The notes under the pieces were generated by a model, which saw only the letters and a list, made by a program, of their open reading frames with translations, made no database searches and was not told the origin of the DNA. Source: a virus. Taken from it: 35,197 bases of DNA. The position numbers and the translations under genes were made by a program. The DNA lies in the IMG/VR virus record IMGVR_UViG_3300013132_002068, positions 1-35,197 of that record; one strand, written 5' to 3'. Below are positions 24,531 through 33,572 of the stretch, in pieces (the stretch's first letter is position 1; each line of letters begins with the position of its first letter).

Positions 24531-26012
24531 ATGATGTACGTAGGATTAAGTTGCGGCTTCCATGACGCGGGGCTTAGTATTGTTAGCGACACAGGGGATT
24601 TACTATTTGCCGCACATAGCGAAAGATATAGTAAAAAGAAGCATGATGCTAACCTATGTGAGGGCATCATCAAAGAAGCATGGACATATTTAGTCAACAG
24701 TAATTTTGAACTCCATTATTATGAAAAACCATTTTTAAAAGCAATCCGCCAATTTCGTGCAGGACAACCTATTGGTCCATTAAGTGTGAAGCAGATTGTA
24801 GGTCCTGAACTTTATGATATGTTTGGTGATAGACCAATTAAGACGCATGTTCATCATAAGACACACGCAGCAGCGGGCTTTCAAACAAGTCCATTTGAAG
24901 ATGCTACTATAGTTGTAATAGATGCTATAGGTGAGATGGATTGCATCACCATATGGGATGCATGGTATGATGATAAAGGCTATGCAAAATATAAGAAACT
25001 ATGGAGCAAGAAATATCCCAACAGTATAGGCATGTTCTATAGTGCTATGACACAGCGTGTAGGCTTGAAGCCCATGGATGAAGAATATATACTCATGGGC
25101 ATGGCTGCATATGGTAAGCCAAGTCATGCACAACGCATGGCAAGCAACTTACTTGATAATATTGAAAATGTAGATTTTAAATTAAATTTACATACAGGAT
25201 TAGAAGATAACTTTTTGAGTAAAGCAGATGACATGGACATCGCAGCAAGCGCACAACTTGTTTGTGAAACACTTATTGAAAAAGTAATGATGAGAGCAAA
25301 ACGTATAGGTCATAGCAAGAACCTTGTGTACGGCGGCGGGGTAGCATTAAATTGTCTTGCTAATAGACTGCTTGGTAAGTACTTTCATGATATGTGGATT
25401 ATGCCTAATCCCGGAGATGCAGGTAATAGTCTAGGTGCAGCAGCACTTGGTTTTGGCAAAAAAATCAATTGGCGTGATGCATTCTTGGGCACACATATTA
25501 AAGGACCATATCCAGTTGTAGAAGTTATTAAAGAATTAACAAAGAAAAAGATGGTAGGAGTTGCCAGCGGTAGAGCAGAGTTCGGGCCTCGCGCATTAGG
25601 CAATCGTAGTTTGTTAGCAGACCCACGAGGACCCGAGATAAAAGATAAAGTCAATGAAATTAAACGTAGACAAAAATTTAGACCATTTGCACCAGTCATT
25701 CTTGAGGAGCATGTACATCAGTATTTCACTATGCCTCGTGGCTGGCGTGATAGTAGGTATATGCAAGTCATCGCTACTTGCAAGCATCCTGACTTATATC
25801 CTGCTATCGTTCATCACGACGGCACTAGTCGTATACAGACAGTTCCTAAAGATGGATCTGGGATACGACAGTTATTAGAAGCATGGTATGCTAAGACAGG
25901 TTGTCCTATGTTACTAAACACAAGTTTAAACATACGCGGTGAGCCTATGGTCAATGATCGTAGTGATGCTGATCGTTTTGAAAAACTTTATAACCTAAAA
26001 GTCGTATCATAA
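24531..26012 (+). CDS. NodU/TobZ-type O-carbamoyltransferase
   Basis: A 493-aa protein matching the full plan of the carbamoyltransferase family. It has an N-terminal ASKHA-like start (YVGLSCGFHDAGLSIV), the metal-binding HHKTHAAAGF at residues 108-117, IDAIGEMD, LMGMAAYGKP, and the YGGGVALNCLANR and NPGDAGNSLGAAA blocks of the Kae1-like half. The C-terminal domain follows with EFGPRALGNRSLLADPR, RPFAPVILEE and LLNTSLNIRGEP. Family members use carbamoyl phosphate and ATP to carbamoylate a hydroxyl group, usually of a sugar, antibiotic or Nod factor. Two Met codons open the frame (24531 and 24534), and either may be used. In this operon a sugar or glycan acceptor is the likely target; a nucleotide or protein hydroxyl cannot be excluded. 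Confidence 0.87.
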   Translation: MMYVGLSCGFHDAGLSIVSDTGDLLFAAHSERYSKKKHDANLCEGIIKEAWTYLVNSNFELHYYEKPFLKAIRQFRAGQPIGPLSVKQIVGPELYDMFGDRPIKTHVHHKTHAAAGFQTSPFEDATIVVIDAIGEMDCITIWDAWYDDKGYAKYKKLWSKKYPNSIGMFYSAMTQRVGLKPMDEEYILMGMAAYGKPSHAQRMASNLLDNIENVDFKLNLHTGLEDNFLSKADDMDIAASAQLVCETLIEKVMMRAKRIGHSKNLVYGGGVALNCLANRLLGKYFHDMWIMPNPGDAGNSLGAAALGFGKKINWRDAFLGTHIKGPYPVVEVIKELTKKKMVGVASGRAEFGPRALGNRSLLADPRGPEIKDKVNEIKRRQKFRPFAPVILEEHVHQYFTMPRGWRDSRYMQVIATCKHPDLYPAIVHHDGTSRIQTVPKDGSGIRQLLEAWYAKTGCPMLLNTSLNIRGEPMVNDRSDADRFEKLYNLKVVS

Positions 26013-26021
26013 GTAAACATT

Positions 26022-29000
26022 ATGCTGAGAGACGTTTTTTATTATGGCATAAAGCCAAATGTCCATCCACGCGAACAATTCGCAAACAACTTAAATGATG
26101 CGCGTAAAAAATGTACTACCGAGCATTTTTGGATAGTCAACGAATATTGCGACTACACTAATTTTGATTGGGACTTTGATTTTGACTTTTTACCCGATGA
26201 AGATGTATGGGCTCAAGATCATAATAACGTATGGCCTAGCCAGCATCAAAAAGATAGCGGTACACGGCTATGTTCAAAAATGGAAAGCGACATCATCATT
26301 TATAGGACTGATGTTAATCCAGTAAAAAGAAAAAACGAAAAAAATAGTCATTGGAAAATCTATAGTCCTATAGATGAAAAGAAGTTTGATTTTAGTTGGC
26401 ATCCAGATCCAACTGATCCTCTGTTTATATTTGTCTGGGGTAACAAATATATTAATGCTGTATTTGAACCTACGGTAGAATATCACATGCCTGGCGCTAC
26501 AGAAAAGAAATACATGTTCCAACATGCACCTGTTTTGCCTCAATGGGAACGTTGGCATATACTTAAAGAGGTTGATAAAACAACATTTGACTTCAGTTGG
26601 AGACCTGATCCACGTGAACCTGCATACATTTATACTTGGGGTAATAAGTATGAACCAGCGGAAATCACACCTACATTGATGTATCATATGCCTACTGCTA
26701 CAGAGGTCAAATACATGACAGAACGTGTTGATGTATTACCGCAGTGGGATCGTTGGATAGAACATACACCGGTAGATAAAAAGAAAAGCACTAAGAATGG
26801 CTTTGACTTCAGTTGGAGACCTGATCCACGTGAACCTGCGTTTAATTACGTATGGGGTAATAAGTTTGAAGATGCTGAGATGGTACCTACATTAGAGTAT
26901 CGCATGCCAGATGCAACACAAGTCAAATACATGACAGAACGTGTTGATGTATTACCACAATTGGATCGTTGGATAATACCTGATAACGTTGATAAAACAA
27001 CATTTGATTTCACTTGGAGACCAGATCCACGTGAGCCTGCATTAGTATATGAGTTCGGAACACAATGGCAAAAGACTGGAGGTCCTAAATACGTTATGCC
27101 TGACGCAACTGAAGTAAAATATATAGATGTTCAGTGTGCGAAAGTATTACCTAATCCAAGTAAAGATAATTGGATAATACCTGACAATATTGATGTCACA
27201 TCATTTGATTTTAGTTGGCACCCAGATAGTACAGACGAACCTTACGTTTACCAATTTGGCACGCAACATCAAAAGACAGGCGGTCCTAAATATGTTGATA
27301 ACAACGCAACGCAGATAAAATATATTGATGTCACCAATGCGAAAGCATTACCTAATAAAGATAGATGGATAGTTCCTGATAACTTAGATGTCTCTGAATT
27401 TGATTTTAGTTGGCATCCCGATGACACAGACCCGCCATTTATTTACGATGCAGGTACACAATGGCAAAAGACAGGTGGCCCTAGATACATTGTTGAAGGT
27501 GCTACACAACTAAAATATCTAGAAAATAAAAAGGCAAAAGCATTACCTAATAAAGAAAATTGGCATATACCAGTTTATATTGATGAGGCTGCATGGGACT
27601 TTAGTTGGCATCCAGACATAACAGAACCTGCTTATATATATTATTTCCCAACTCAATGGGCTTTATCAGGTGGACCTGTATATACTGTACCCGGTGGTGC
27701 TGAAAACAAATTCTTAGAAGGTCCCGTCGCTAAAGCAGTTATCAATATGGATAATTGGGAAATACCTGACAATATTCATAGAGACAGTTTTGATTTTAGT
27801 TGGCATCCATTTGCTCAAGACGATCCTTGTATATATCAGATAGGCACACAATGGCAAAAGACAGGCGGTCCTAGATATATCACACCCGGCACTAATGAAT
27901 TAAGTCCTGTCAAATATATTGACAGACGTATTATTAAATCAAAGATACTCCCGGATAAAAGTAATTTTAAATTCTTACATCCAATTGTTGAAGAAGAGTT
28001 TGATTTTAGTTGGCATCCTGATAGTACAGAAGAACCCTACACTTATATTTTTGGTAATCAACATTGGGGTGCTGAAAAAATGCATACTATTGAGTATCAT
28101 GTAGAGGGAGCAACTCAATACAAATATGTTTATAATCTAAAAGCAAAACTTAAGCCCAATAGAGAAAACTGGCAAATAAAAATCAATATTGATGAATCTA
28201 CTTGGGATTTTAGTTGGATGCCTGACCCAGGTGAACCTGCATATATCTATGTCTTCGGCAACCAGTGGCATAATGCTGAAATAGAATCAACTGTTGAATA
28301 TCATGTTCCGGGTGCTACCGAATACAAATACATGAATGATATCAAGGCAACTGTATTGCCTGATATGACTAACTGGAAGTTCAATTATAAGATAGATAAA
28401 AAGAAATTTGATTTTAGTTGGCGTCCTGATCCAGGATCGCCCCCATATATCTATGTGTTCGGTAGCAACTTGTATCCAGCAGAAGAAATGTCAACCGTTG
28501 AATATCACGTACCTGGTGCTACAGATTATAAGTACATATCTGAACTTGTTGCACAACTTGCAGAAGATAAGTCTAACTGGGTGATACCTGACAATGTTGA
28601 TGTAACTGATTTTGATTTTACTTGGCATCCTAACCCTAAAGATCCAGCATATATTTACTATGCAGGTACACAATGGCAAAAGACAGGCGGACCTAAGTAT
28701 GTAGTGGAAGGTGCCACTGAGATTAAGTATCTGGAATGTAAGAAAGTTAAGGCTTTACCAGACAAAACAAACTGGGTATTACCAACTAATGTTGATGTTG
28801 CGGATTTTGATTTCAGTTGGCATCCAGATGAAACTGAACCTCCCTACGTTTATCAGTTTGGTACACAATGGGCATTGAGCGGCGGTCCTAAATACGTCAT
28901 GCCCGATGCTACTGAAGTTAAGTACATGGAAAATCCAGTAGCCAAAGCAATACCTGATAAGACTAACTGGATAATACCTAAGAACATAGATGCAAATAGT

Positions 29001-32000
29001 TTTGACTTCAGTTGGCATCCTTATGTAGAAGATCAACCGTATATCTATGTGTTCGGTACACAGTGGCAAAAGACTGGTGGACCTAGATATGTCACCCCGG
29101 GCAGTACTGAGATGAGCCCTGTCAAATATATTGATAGACGTATCATCAAATCAAAAAGATTACCTGATAAAACCAACTGGTCAATTCCTGATAATATTGA
29201 TCCCAATAGTGTAGATTATAGTTGGCACCCAGATGATACCGAACAGCCTTACATATATGAGTTCAGAACACAGTGGCATAATCGCGGTGGACCTAAATAC
29301 ATAGTACCTGATGCTACAGTGATGAAATATAGTAGTGACATTAAAGGTAACCTGATCAGAGAAAGAAAGAACTGGGAAGTACTTACTCCTATTATTGAAA
29401 GTAAATTTGATTTTACTTGGCACCCACACCCCGATGATCCACCCTATATTTACGTGTTCGGTAATAATTTATATCCTGCTGAAGAGATGGAAACAGTTAG
29501 ATATGTTGTTGAGGGTGCAGTACAAGTCAAATACGTCAATGACATAGTTGCGCAGTTAGCACCAGACAGGTCTAATTGGGAAGTACCTAAAGATGTTGAT
29601 GTAAGTGAATTTGACTTTAGTTGGAGACCACATCCTAAAGCACCGCCATATATCTATGAATTTGGTACACAGTGGCAAAAGACAGGTGGTCCTAGATATA
29701 TTGTTGAAGGTGCTAAAGAAGTTAATTACATATCAGGTAGTAAAGCAATTTACAAACCAAAGATTAAAAGCAAATACTGGGAAATACCTAAGAGTTTAGA
29801 TATAAAAGAATTTGACTTTAGCTGGCACCCAGACAGCACAGATAAGCCATACATTTTTCAATTTGGTACACAGTGGGCGTTGAGCGGTGGACCTCGCTTT
29901 GTTGTACCTGGCGCGACGGAAGTAAAATACATTGAAAAACCAGTAGCCAAAATGCGTGGTAGCAAGCGTAACTGGGAGATACCCGATGATGTGGATGTAA
30001 GTGAATTTGACTTTAGTTGGCACCCATATGAAGATGATAAGCCATATATCTATCAGTTTGGTACACAATGGCAAAAGACAGGCGGTCCTAGATATATTAC
30101 TCCTGGTAGTGATGAGATGAGTGCTGTCAAATATATTGACAGACGTATTTTAAAAGCAAAAAAATTACCTAACAAAAAGAACTTTACTATACTTAATAAT
30201 AACATAGTAGAAGATTTTGATTATAGTTGGCATCCGGATGATACAGATCCGCCTTATATATACATTTTCGGCAATGAAAAATATAATGCTGAAATAATGC
30301 CAACAATACAATATACTGTTGAGGGCGCGCAAACTAAAAAATATATCTCTGATGTCAAAGCAAAACTAGGCGTCAATATGTCTAACTGGAAAATTCCTAG
30401 TAACGTAGACACAAAAGATTTTGACTTTAGTTGGGTACCTGATCCTTTGAGTCCTCCTTATATCTATGAGTTTGCAACTATATGGAATGACAGGGGAGGC
30501 CCGATTTATACAGTACCTAACGCAACAGAAAAAAAATATATTACAGATATCAAAGCAAAACTATTACCAAATAGAGATAATTGGAATATTATCATACCTA
30601 TTGAAGAAAATAAATTTGACTTTAGCTGGATGCCGCATCCAGATAGTCCTCCTTACAGTTATGTATTCGGTAATCAATGGAATAGAGCAGAAAAAGAATC
30701 TACTGTAGAATATCGTGTACCCGGCGCTACAGAATACAAGTATGTTCACGACATTATAGCAACCACTCTACCGACTAAGGATAATTGGAAAATTAATATT
30801 CCAGTTGATAAATCATTTGACTTTAGTTGGAGACCGGATCCAAACGACCCGCCCTATATATATGTGTTCGGAAATCAATGGAACAAAGCAGAAAAAGAAT
30901 CAACAGTAGAATATACTATTCCAGGCGCTACTGATAAAAAATATATACAGGATATTATTGCTAATGTAGCAGAAAATCTTAATTACTGGAAAATACCTGC
31001 TGATATTGATGTTAGTGATTTTGACTTTAGTTGGAGGCCGGATAGCGGCGCACCGCCCTATATATATCAATTTGGTACACTAGAAAATGATAACGATGGC
31101 CCAATCTATCATACTCCAGAAAATAAAGGTGAAATTGTTAGGGTACGACGAGTGTATAAAAAGTATAGCGCGAATAAAACTTCGGTGGGTAAATATTTCA
31201 TAACTACAACCTTACAGGATCTTGTAGAACAACACCCAGATGAACTATTCTGGGCTTTACGTGAGAATATTGATTATACGAACTTTGATTTTGATTGGTC
31301 TCCGAACATCGAGCAAGCACGATACGTGCATGTATTTGGTAGTCCGGAATCAGAAATAACACAGACATACTTTGTATCAGGTCCTATGTGGAAAGACGGA
31401 TATAGAGATTTTAATTTTATTGAGCAAGATAAAAAGGCAAGTGAAGAATATCTTGCCGAGTTGTTTGTGCAACCAGATATATTCTTTGTAGATCGTGGCA
31501 ATCCCGAAACACAACAACGCTTTGAACAACTCAAGGCACGATTTACAAATATAAGTAAGACACGTTTCTTGAATAGTTGGGTTGATACCATCAATCGTTG
31601 CATTAACAGATCCAATACAGAACTATGTTGGATATTGAATAGTGAATTAGACTATACTGACTTTGACTTTAAGTATTACCCCAACCCTTGGCAGATGAAG
31701 ATGGTTCAAGTATTCGGAACACAATGGAGTCATTGGGGAACTACATTCATGGTCAATCGTGAAACATTCTCAGAAGATACCAAATACATTAAAATCATAG
31801 AACACTTGAGTAATCTAAACTTTGTTAAAGATCGCAGAGCCAGAGCAACAAATAATTTATATGATATCTATGTAATTAACCACGGTAATACAGAACTAAA
31901 CCAAGTGGTAGATTCTATTAAACTTGCTGCAGGAGACAAATCTGTAAATGTAGTTGATTATGATAAAACATATCTTCAGACTATAAAGAACATAGTAGAT

Positions 32001-33194
32001 AACATCAATCCTAGAAAAGAACACTATATTTGGATTTGTAGCAGTATTTGTAACTATAGTAATTTTGATTTCACTTATGTTTGTGATCCATTCGCTAGAG
32101 AAAATTTACATGTATTTCCTAGTGATATGCAGAAGTTCGGAGACACTTTCTTTATAAATGTAAACCATACTAAGAAAGTAATAAGCGAATTAGAAGTTTT
32201 ACAACAATATAATAAAGTAAACTTTAATAATACAGTTAAAACAAGACGCTTACCTGCACCTGTGGTCAAGGTTAACACTGATACTCATGTAGGTAGTATA
32301 GACACAAATTTTGATTTCCCCTATGCTATATTCACAACCGAAGAATTCAAAGCAAATGATATTGAACCTTTGAACTTATGGCAAGATGATACAAAAGAAT
32401 TATTAGTTACCAGTACGGGTGCATCAAGAATAATTGTTCCTAAAGAAGCGAAAAATTATATCAAAAATGAACTATATGATTATCCATATATAAAAACAGC
32501 AAGTAAGTTATTATCAAGTAAACCGCTTGACATCGTATTTCTCAGCAACGGTGAAAAGAATGCGGAAGAAAACTATAAGCATTTACTTGCTGTCACCGAA
32601 GGACTTAAGAATAGAATTGTTAGAGTAGACGGTGTGAATGGTCGTGTTGACGCATATCATGCTGCTGTCAAAGCAAGCGAGACTCCCTGGACGTTCACAG
32701 TATTTGCTAAGTTAAAAGTCAATGGTAAGTTTGACTGGGGTTGGCAACCAGACAGATTGCAAGTACCTAAGCATTACATTTTCCATGCTAAGAATCCTGT
32801 TAACGGATTAGAGTATGGTCACCAAGGCATGATTGCGTATAATAAGCAACTAGTATTAAACAACTTTGGTAGTGGTTTAGACTTTACACTTGACGATCCA
32901 CATGAAACTGTAGAGTTGGTGTCAGGTACTGCTAACTTTAATACAGATGCATATAGCACTTGGCGTACAGCCTTCCGTGAAGTGATTAAATTAAAAAGTG
33001 ACTACACAGAGATAAGCCAAGAACGATTAAATATATGGCTGACAGAAGCAAAAGGCAAGTTTGCCAAAGATTGTTTACAAGGCGCAAAGGATGCTGTAGA
33101 GTATTATGAACAAGTAAGCGGTGACATGGATCAACTCAAACTCAGTTATGAATGGAGTTGGTTAAAAGACTTCTACAATAGGAAATACAAATAA
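26022..33194 (+). CDS. Giant repeat protein (2390 aa): array of GT-A-like core modules, apparently DxD-less
   Basis: One intact frame. Residues 1-60 form a divergent N-terminal module (DVFYYG..., FWIVNEYCDY, NFDWDFDF). Residues ~110-1700 hold 24 tandem units averaging ~67 aa. The consensus is N-W-x-I-P-x-N-V/I-D, FDFSW-x-P-D-x-x-D-P-P-YIY-x-FG-x-Q-W, then either KTGGP or AE-x-x-T-V-E-Y, then P-G-A-T-E-x-KY and A-K-x-L-P-x-K. Further divergent copies have their FDF at residues 1755, 1881 and 2015. Residues 2169-2390 form a domain like the 7220-8164 glycosyltransferase, with a last degenerate copy at 2237 and F-A-K where DGD is expected. No signal peptide or membrane segment is seen. It lies between the carbamoyltransferase and the AdoMet decarboxylase-like gene (TAATG overlap). 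Possible roles are a lectin-like surface scaffold, a substrate of the cluster enzymes or a host-interaction protein; the role is unknown. Confidence 0.75.
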   Translation: MLRDVFYYGIKPNVHPREQFANNLNDARKKCTTEHFWIVNEYCDYTNFDWDFDFDFLPDEDVWAQDHNNVWPSQHQKDSGTRLCSKMESDIIIYRTDVNPVKRKNEKNSHWKIYSPIDEKKFDFSWHPDPTDPLFIFVWGNKYINAVFEPTVEYHMPGATEKKYMFQHAPVLPQWERWHILKEVDKTTFDFSWRPDPREPAYIYTWGNKYEPAEITPTLMYHMPTATEVKYMTERVDVLPQWDRWIEHTPVDKKKSTKNGFDFSWRPDPREPAFNYVWGNKFEDAEMVPTLEYRMPDATQVKYMTERVDVLPQLDRWIIPDNVDKTTFDFTWRPDPREPALVYEFGTQWQKTGGPKYVMPDATEVKYIDVQCAKVLPNPSKDNWIIPDNIDVTSFDFSWHPDSTDEPYVYQFGTQHQKTGGPKYVDNNATQIKYIDVTNAKALPNKDRWIVPDNLDVSEFDFSWHPDDTDPPFIYDAGTQWQKTGGPRYIVEGATQLKYLENKKAKALPNKENWHIPVYIDEAAWDFSWHPDITEPAYIYYFPTQWALSGGPVYTVPGGAENKFLEGPVAKAVINMDNWEIPDNIHRDSFDFSWHPFAQDDPCIYQIGTQWQKTGGPRYITPGTNELSPVKYIDRRIIKSKILPDKSNFKFLHPIVEEEFDFSWHPDSTEEPYTYIFGNQHWGAEKMHTIEYHVEGATQYKYVYNLKAKLKPNRENWQIKINIDESTWDFSWMPDPGEPAYIYVFGNQWHNAEIESTVEYHVPGATEYKYMNDIKATVLPDMTNWKFNYKIDKKKFDFSWRPDPGSPPYIYVFGSNLYPAEEMSTVEYHVPGATDYKYISELVAQLAEDKSNWVIPDNVDVTDFDFTWHPNPKDPAYIYYAGTQWQKTGGPKYVVEGATEIKYLECKKVKALPDKTNWVLPTNVDVADFDFSWHPDETEPPYVYQFGTQWALSGGPKYVMPDATEVKYMENPVAKAIPDKTNWIIPKNIDANSFDFSWHPYVEDQPYIYVFGTQWQKTGGPRYVTPGSTEMSPVKYIDRRIIKSKRLPDKTNWSIPDNIDPNSVDYSWHPDDTEQPYIYEFRTQWHNRGGPKYIVPDATVMKYSSDIKGNLIRERKNWEVLTPIIESKFDFTWHPHPDDPPYIYVFGNNLYPAEEMETVRYVVEGAVQVKYVNDIVAQLAPDRSNWEVPKDVDVSEFDFSWRPHPKAPPYIYEFGTQWQKTGGPRYIVEGAKEVNYISGSKAIYKPKIKSKYWEIPKSLDIKEFDFSWHPDSTDKPYIFQFGTQWALSGGPRFVVPGATEVKYIEKPVAKMRGSKRNWEIPDDVDVSEFDFSWHPYEDDKPYIYQFGTQWQKTGGPRYITPGSDEMSAVKYIDRRILKAKKLPNKKNFTILNNNIVEDFDYSWHPDDTDPPYIYIFGNEKYNAEIMPTIQYTVEGAQTKKYISDVKAKLGVNMSNWKIPSNVDTKDFDFSWVPDPLSPPYIYEFATIWNDRGGPIYTVPNATEKKYITDIKAKLLPNRDNWNIIIPIEENKFDFSWMPHPDSPPYSYVFGNQWNRAEKESTVEYRVPGATEYKYVHDIIATTLPTKDNWKINIPVDKSFDFSWRPDPNDPPYIYVFGNQWNKAEKESTVEYTIPGATDKKYIQDIIANVAENLNYWKIPADIDVSDFDFSWRPDSGAPPYIYQFGTLENDNDGPIYHTPENKGEIVRVRRVYKKYSANKTSVGKYFITTTLQDLVEQHPDELFWALRENIDYTNFDFDWSPNIEQARYVHVFGSPESEITQTYFVSGPMWKDGYRDFNFIEQDKKASEEYLAELFVQPDIFFVDRGNPETQQRFEQLKARFTNISKTRFLNSWVDTINRCINRSNTELCWILNSELDYTDFDFKYYPNPWQMKMVQVFGTQWSHWGTTFMVNRETFSEDTKYIKIIEHLSNLNFVKDRRARATNNLYDIYVINHGNTELNQVVDSIKLAAGDKSVNVVDYDKTYLQTIKNIVDNINPRKEHYIWICSSICNYSNFDFTYVCDPFARENLHVFPSDMQKFGDTFFINVNHTKKVISELEVLQQYNKVNFNNTVKTRRLPAPVVKVNTDTHVGSIDTNFDFPYAIFTTEEFKANDIEPLNLWQDDTKELLVTSTGASRIIVPKEAKNYIKNELYDYPYIKTASKLLSSKPLDIVFLSNGEKNAEENYKHLLAVTEGLKNRIVRVDGVNGRVDAYHAAVKASETPWTFTVFAKLKVNGKFDWGWQPDRLQVPKHYIFHAKNPVNGLEYGHQGMIAYNKQLVLNNFGSGLDFTLDDPHETVELVSGTANFNTDAYSTWRTAFREVIKLKSDYTEISQERLNIWLTEAKGKFAKDCLQGAKDAVEYYEQVSGDMDQLKLSYEWSWLKDFYNRKYK
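26349..31122 (+). repeat. 24 tandem in-frame repeats (~200 bp each) within the giant gene
   Basis: The units fall into two types: a 'TQW-x-K-T/S-GGP' type and a 'GNQW-x-x-AE-x-x-T-V-E-Y' type. FDF cores run from residue 122 (base 26385) to residue 1667 (base 31020), which gives 23 spacings averaging 67.2 aa. Unit length varies (about 64-72 aa, with insertions such as SPVKYIDRR). Copies share short identical DNA words such as ACAATGGCAAAAGACAGG but differ at many silent positions, so they are not recent identical duplications. One unit, near base 29215, has VDYSW instead of FDFSW. Confidence 0.9.
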
Positions 33195-33568
33195 TGGCTG
33201 TAGTACATAAACATTTAATCATACGCGCAGAAGTAGGACGTCCTATTACTGAAGAACAAGTTGCAATTGATTGGATGAACAAATTAGTAGACAAGATTGG
33301 TATGAAGGTCATGATGGGTCCTTTTGCTAAGTATCTTGATGTAGTAGGTAATCGCGGATTAACAGCAGTGGCAATTATTGAGACAAGTCATATAGCATTA
33401 CATGTTTGGGATGAAGATAAGCCAGCATTATTACAACTTGATGTTTATACATGTGGACCACTTGATCCATATGACGTAGTAGAAGCATTACGTGATTTTC
33501 ATCCTGTCAAGATTGAGATGAAATATCTTGATCGTGAAAACAAACTTATTGAGTTACCTTTAGAGTAA
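33194..33568 (+). CDS. S-adenosylmethionine decarboxylase-family (SpeD-like) pyruvoyl enzyme
   Basis: A 124-aa protein, the normal length of the small bacterial AdoMet decarboxylase proenzyme. The core reads IIETSHIALHVWDEDKPALL and LDVYTCG. S65 would become the pyruvoyl group by self-cleavage, H70 (five residues later) matches the processing His, and C87 matches the catalytic Cys. The residue before the cleavage Ser is Thr where the family usually has Glu (E-S-H). Family function is AdoMet decarboxylation for spermidine synthesis; some relatives, including phage ones, are reported to decarboxylate arginine or ornithine instead. No spermidine synthase gene is in the window. It overlaps the giant gene by TAATG and ends the long plus-strand series. 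Its link to the radical SAM genes, which also use AdoMet, may be chance. Confidence 0.8.
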   Translation: MAVVHKHLIIRAEVGRPITEEQVAIDWMNKLVDKIGMKVMMGPFAKYLDVVGNRGLTAVAIIETSHIALHVWDEDKPALLQLDVYTCGPLDPYDVVEALRDFHPVKIEMKYLDRENKLIELPLE

Positions 33569-33572
33569 AAAG

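Noticed and set aside
26274-30749. Several minus-strand frames opposite the giant repeat gene
   Set aside because: They are mirror images of the repeated codons, similar to each other for that reason only, and are rich in Ile, Cys and Tyr in a non-protein-like way.
26349-31122. CRISPR array or DNA-level satellite
   Set aside because: The periodicity of ~200 bp is in frame within one open gene, copies differ mostly at silent sites, and there are no short identical repeats with unique spacers.
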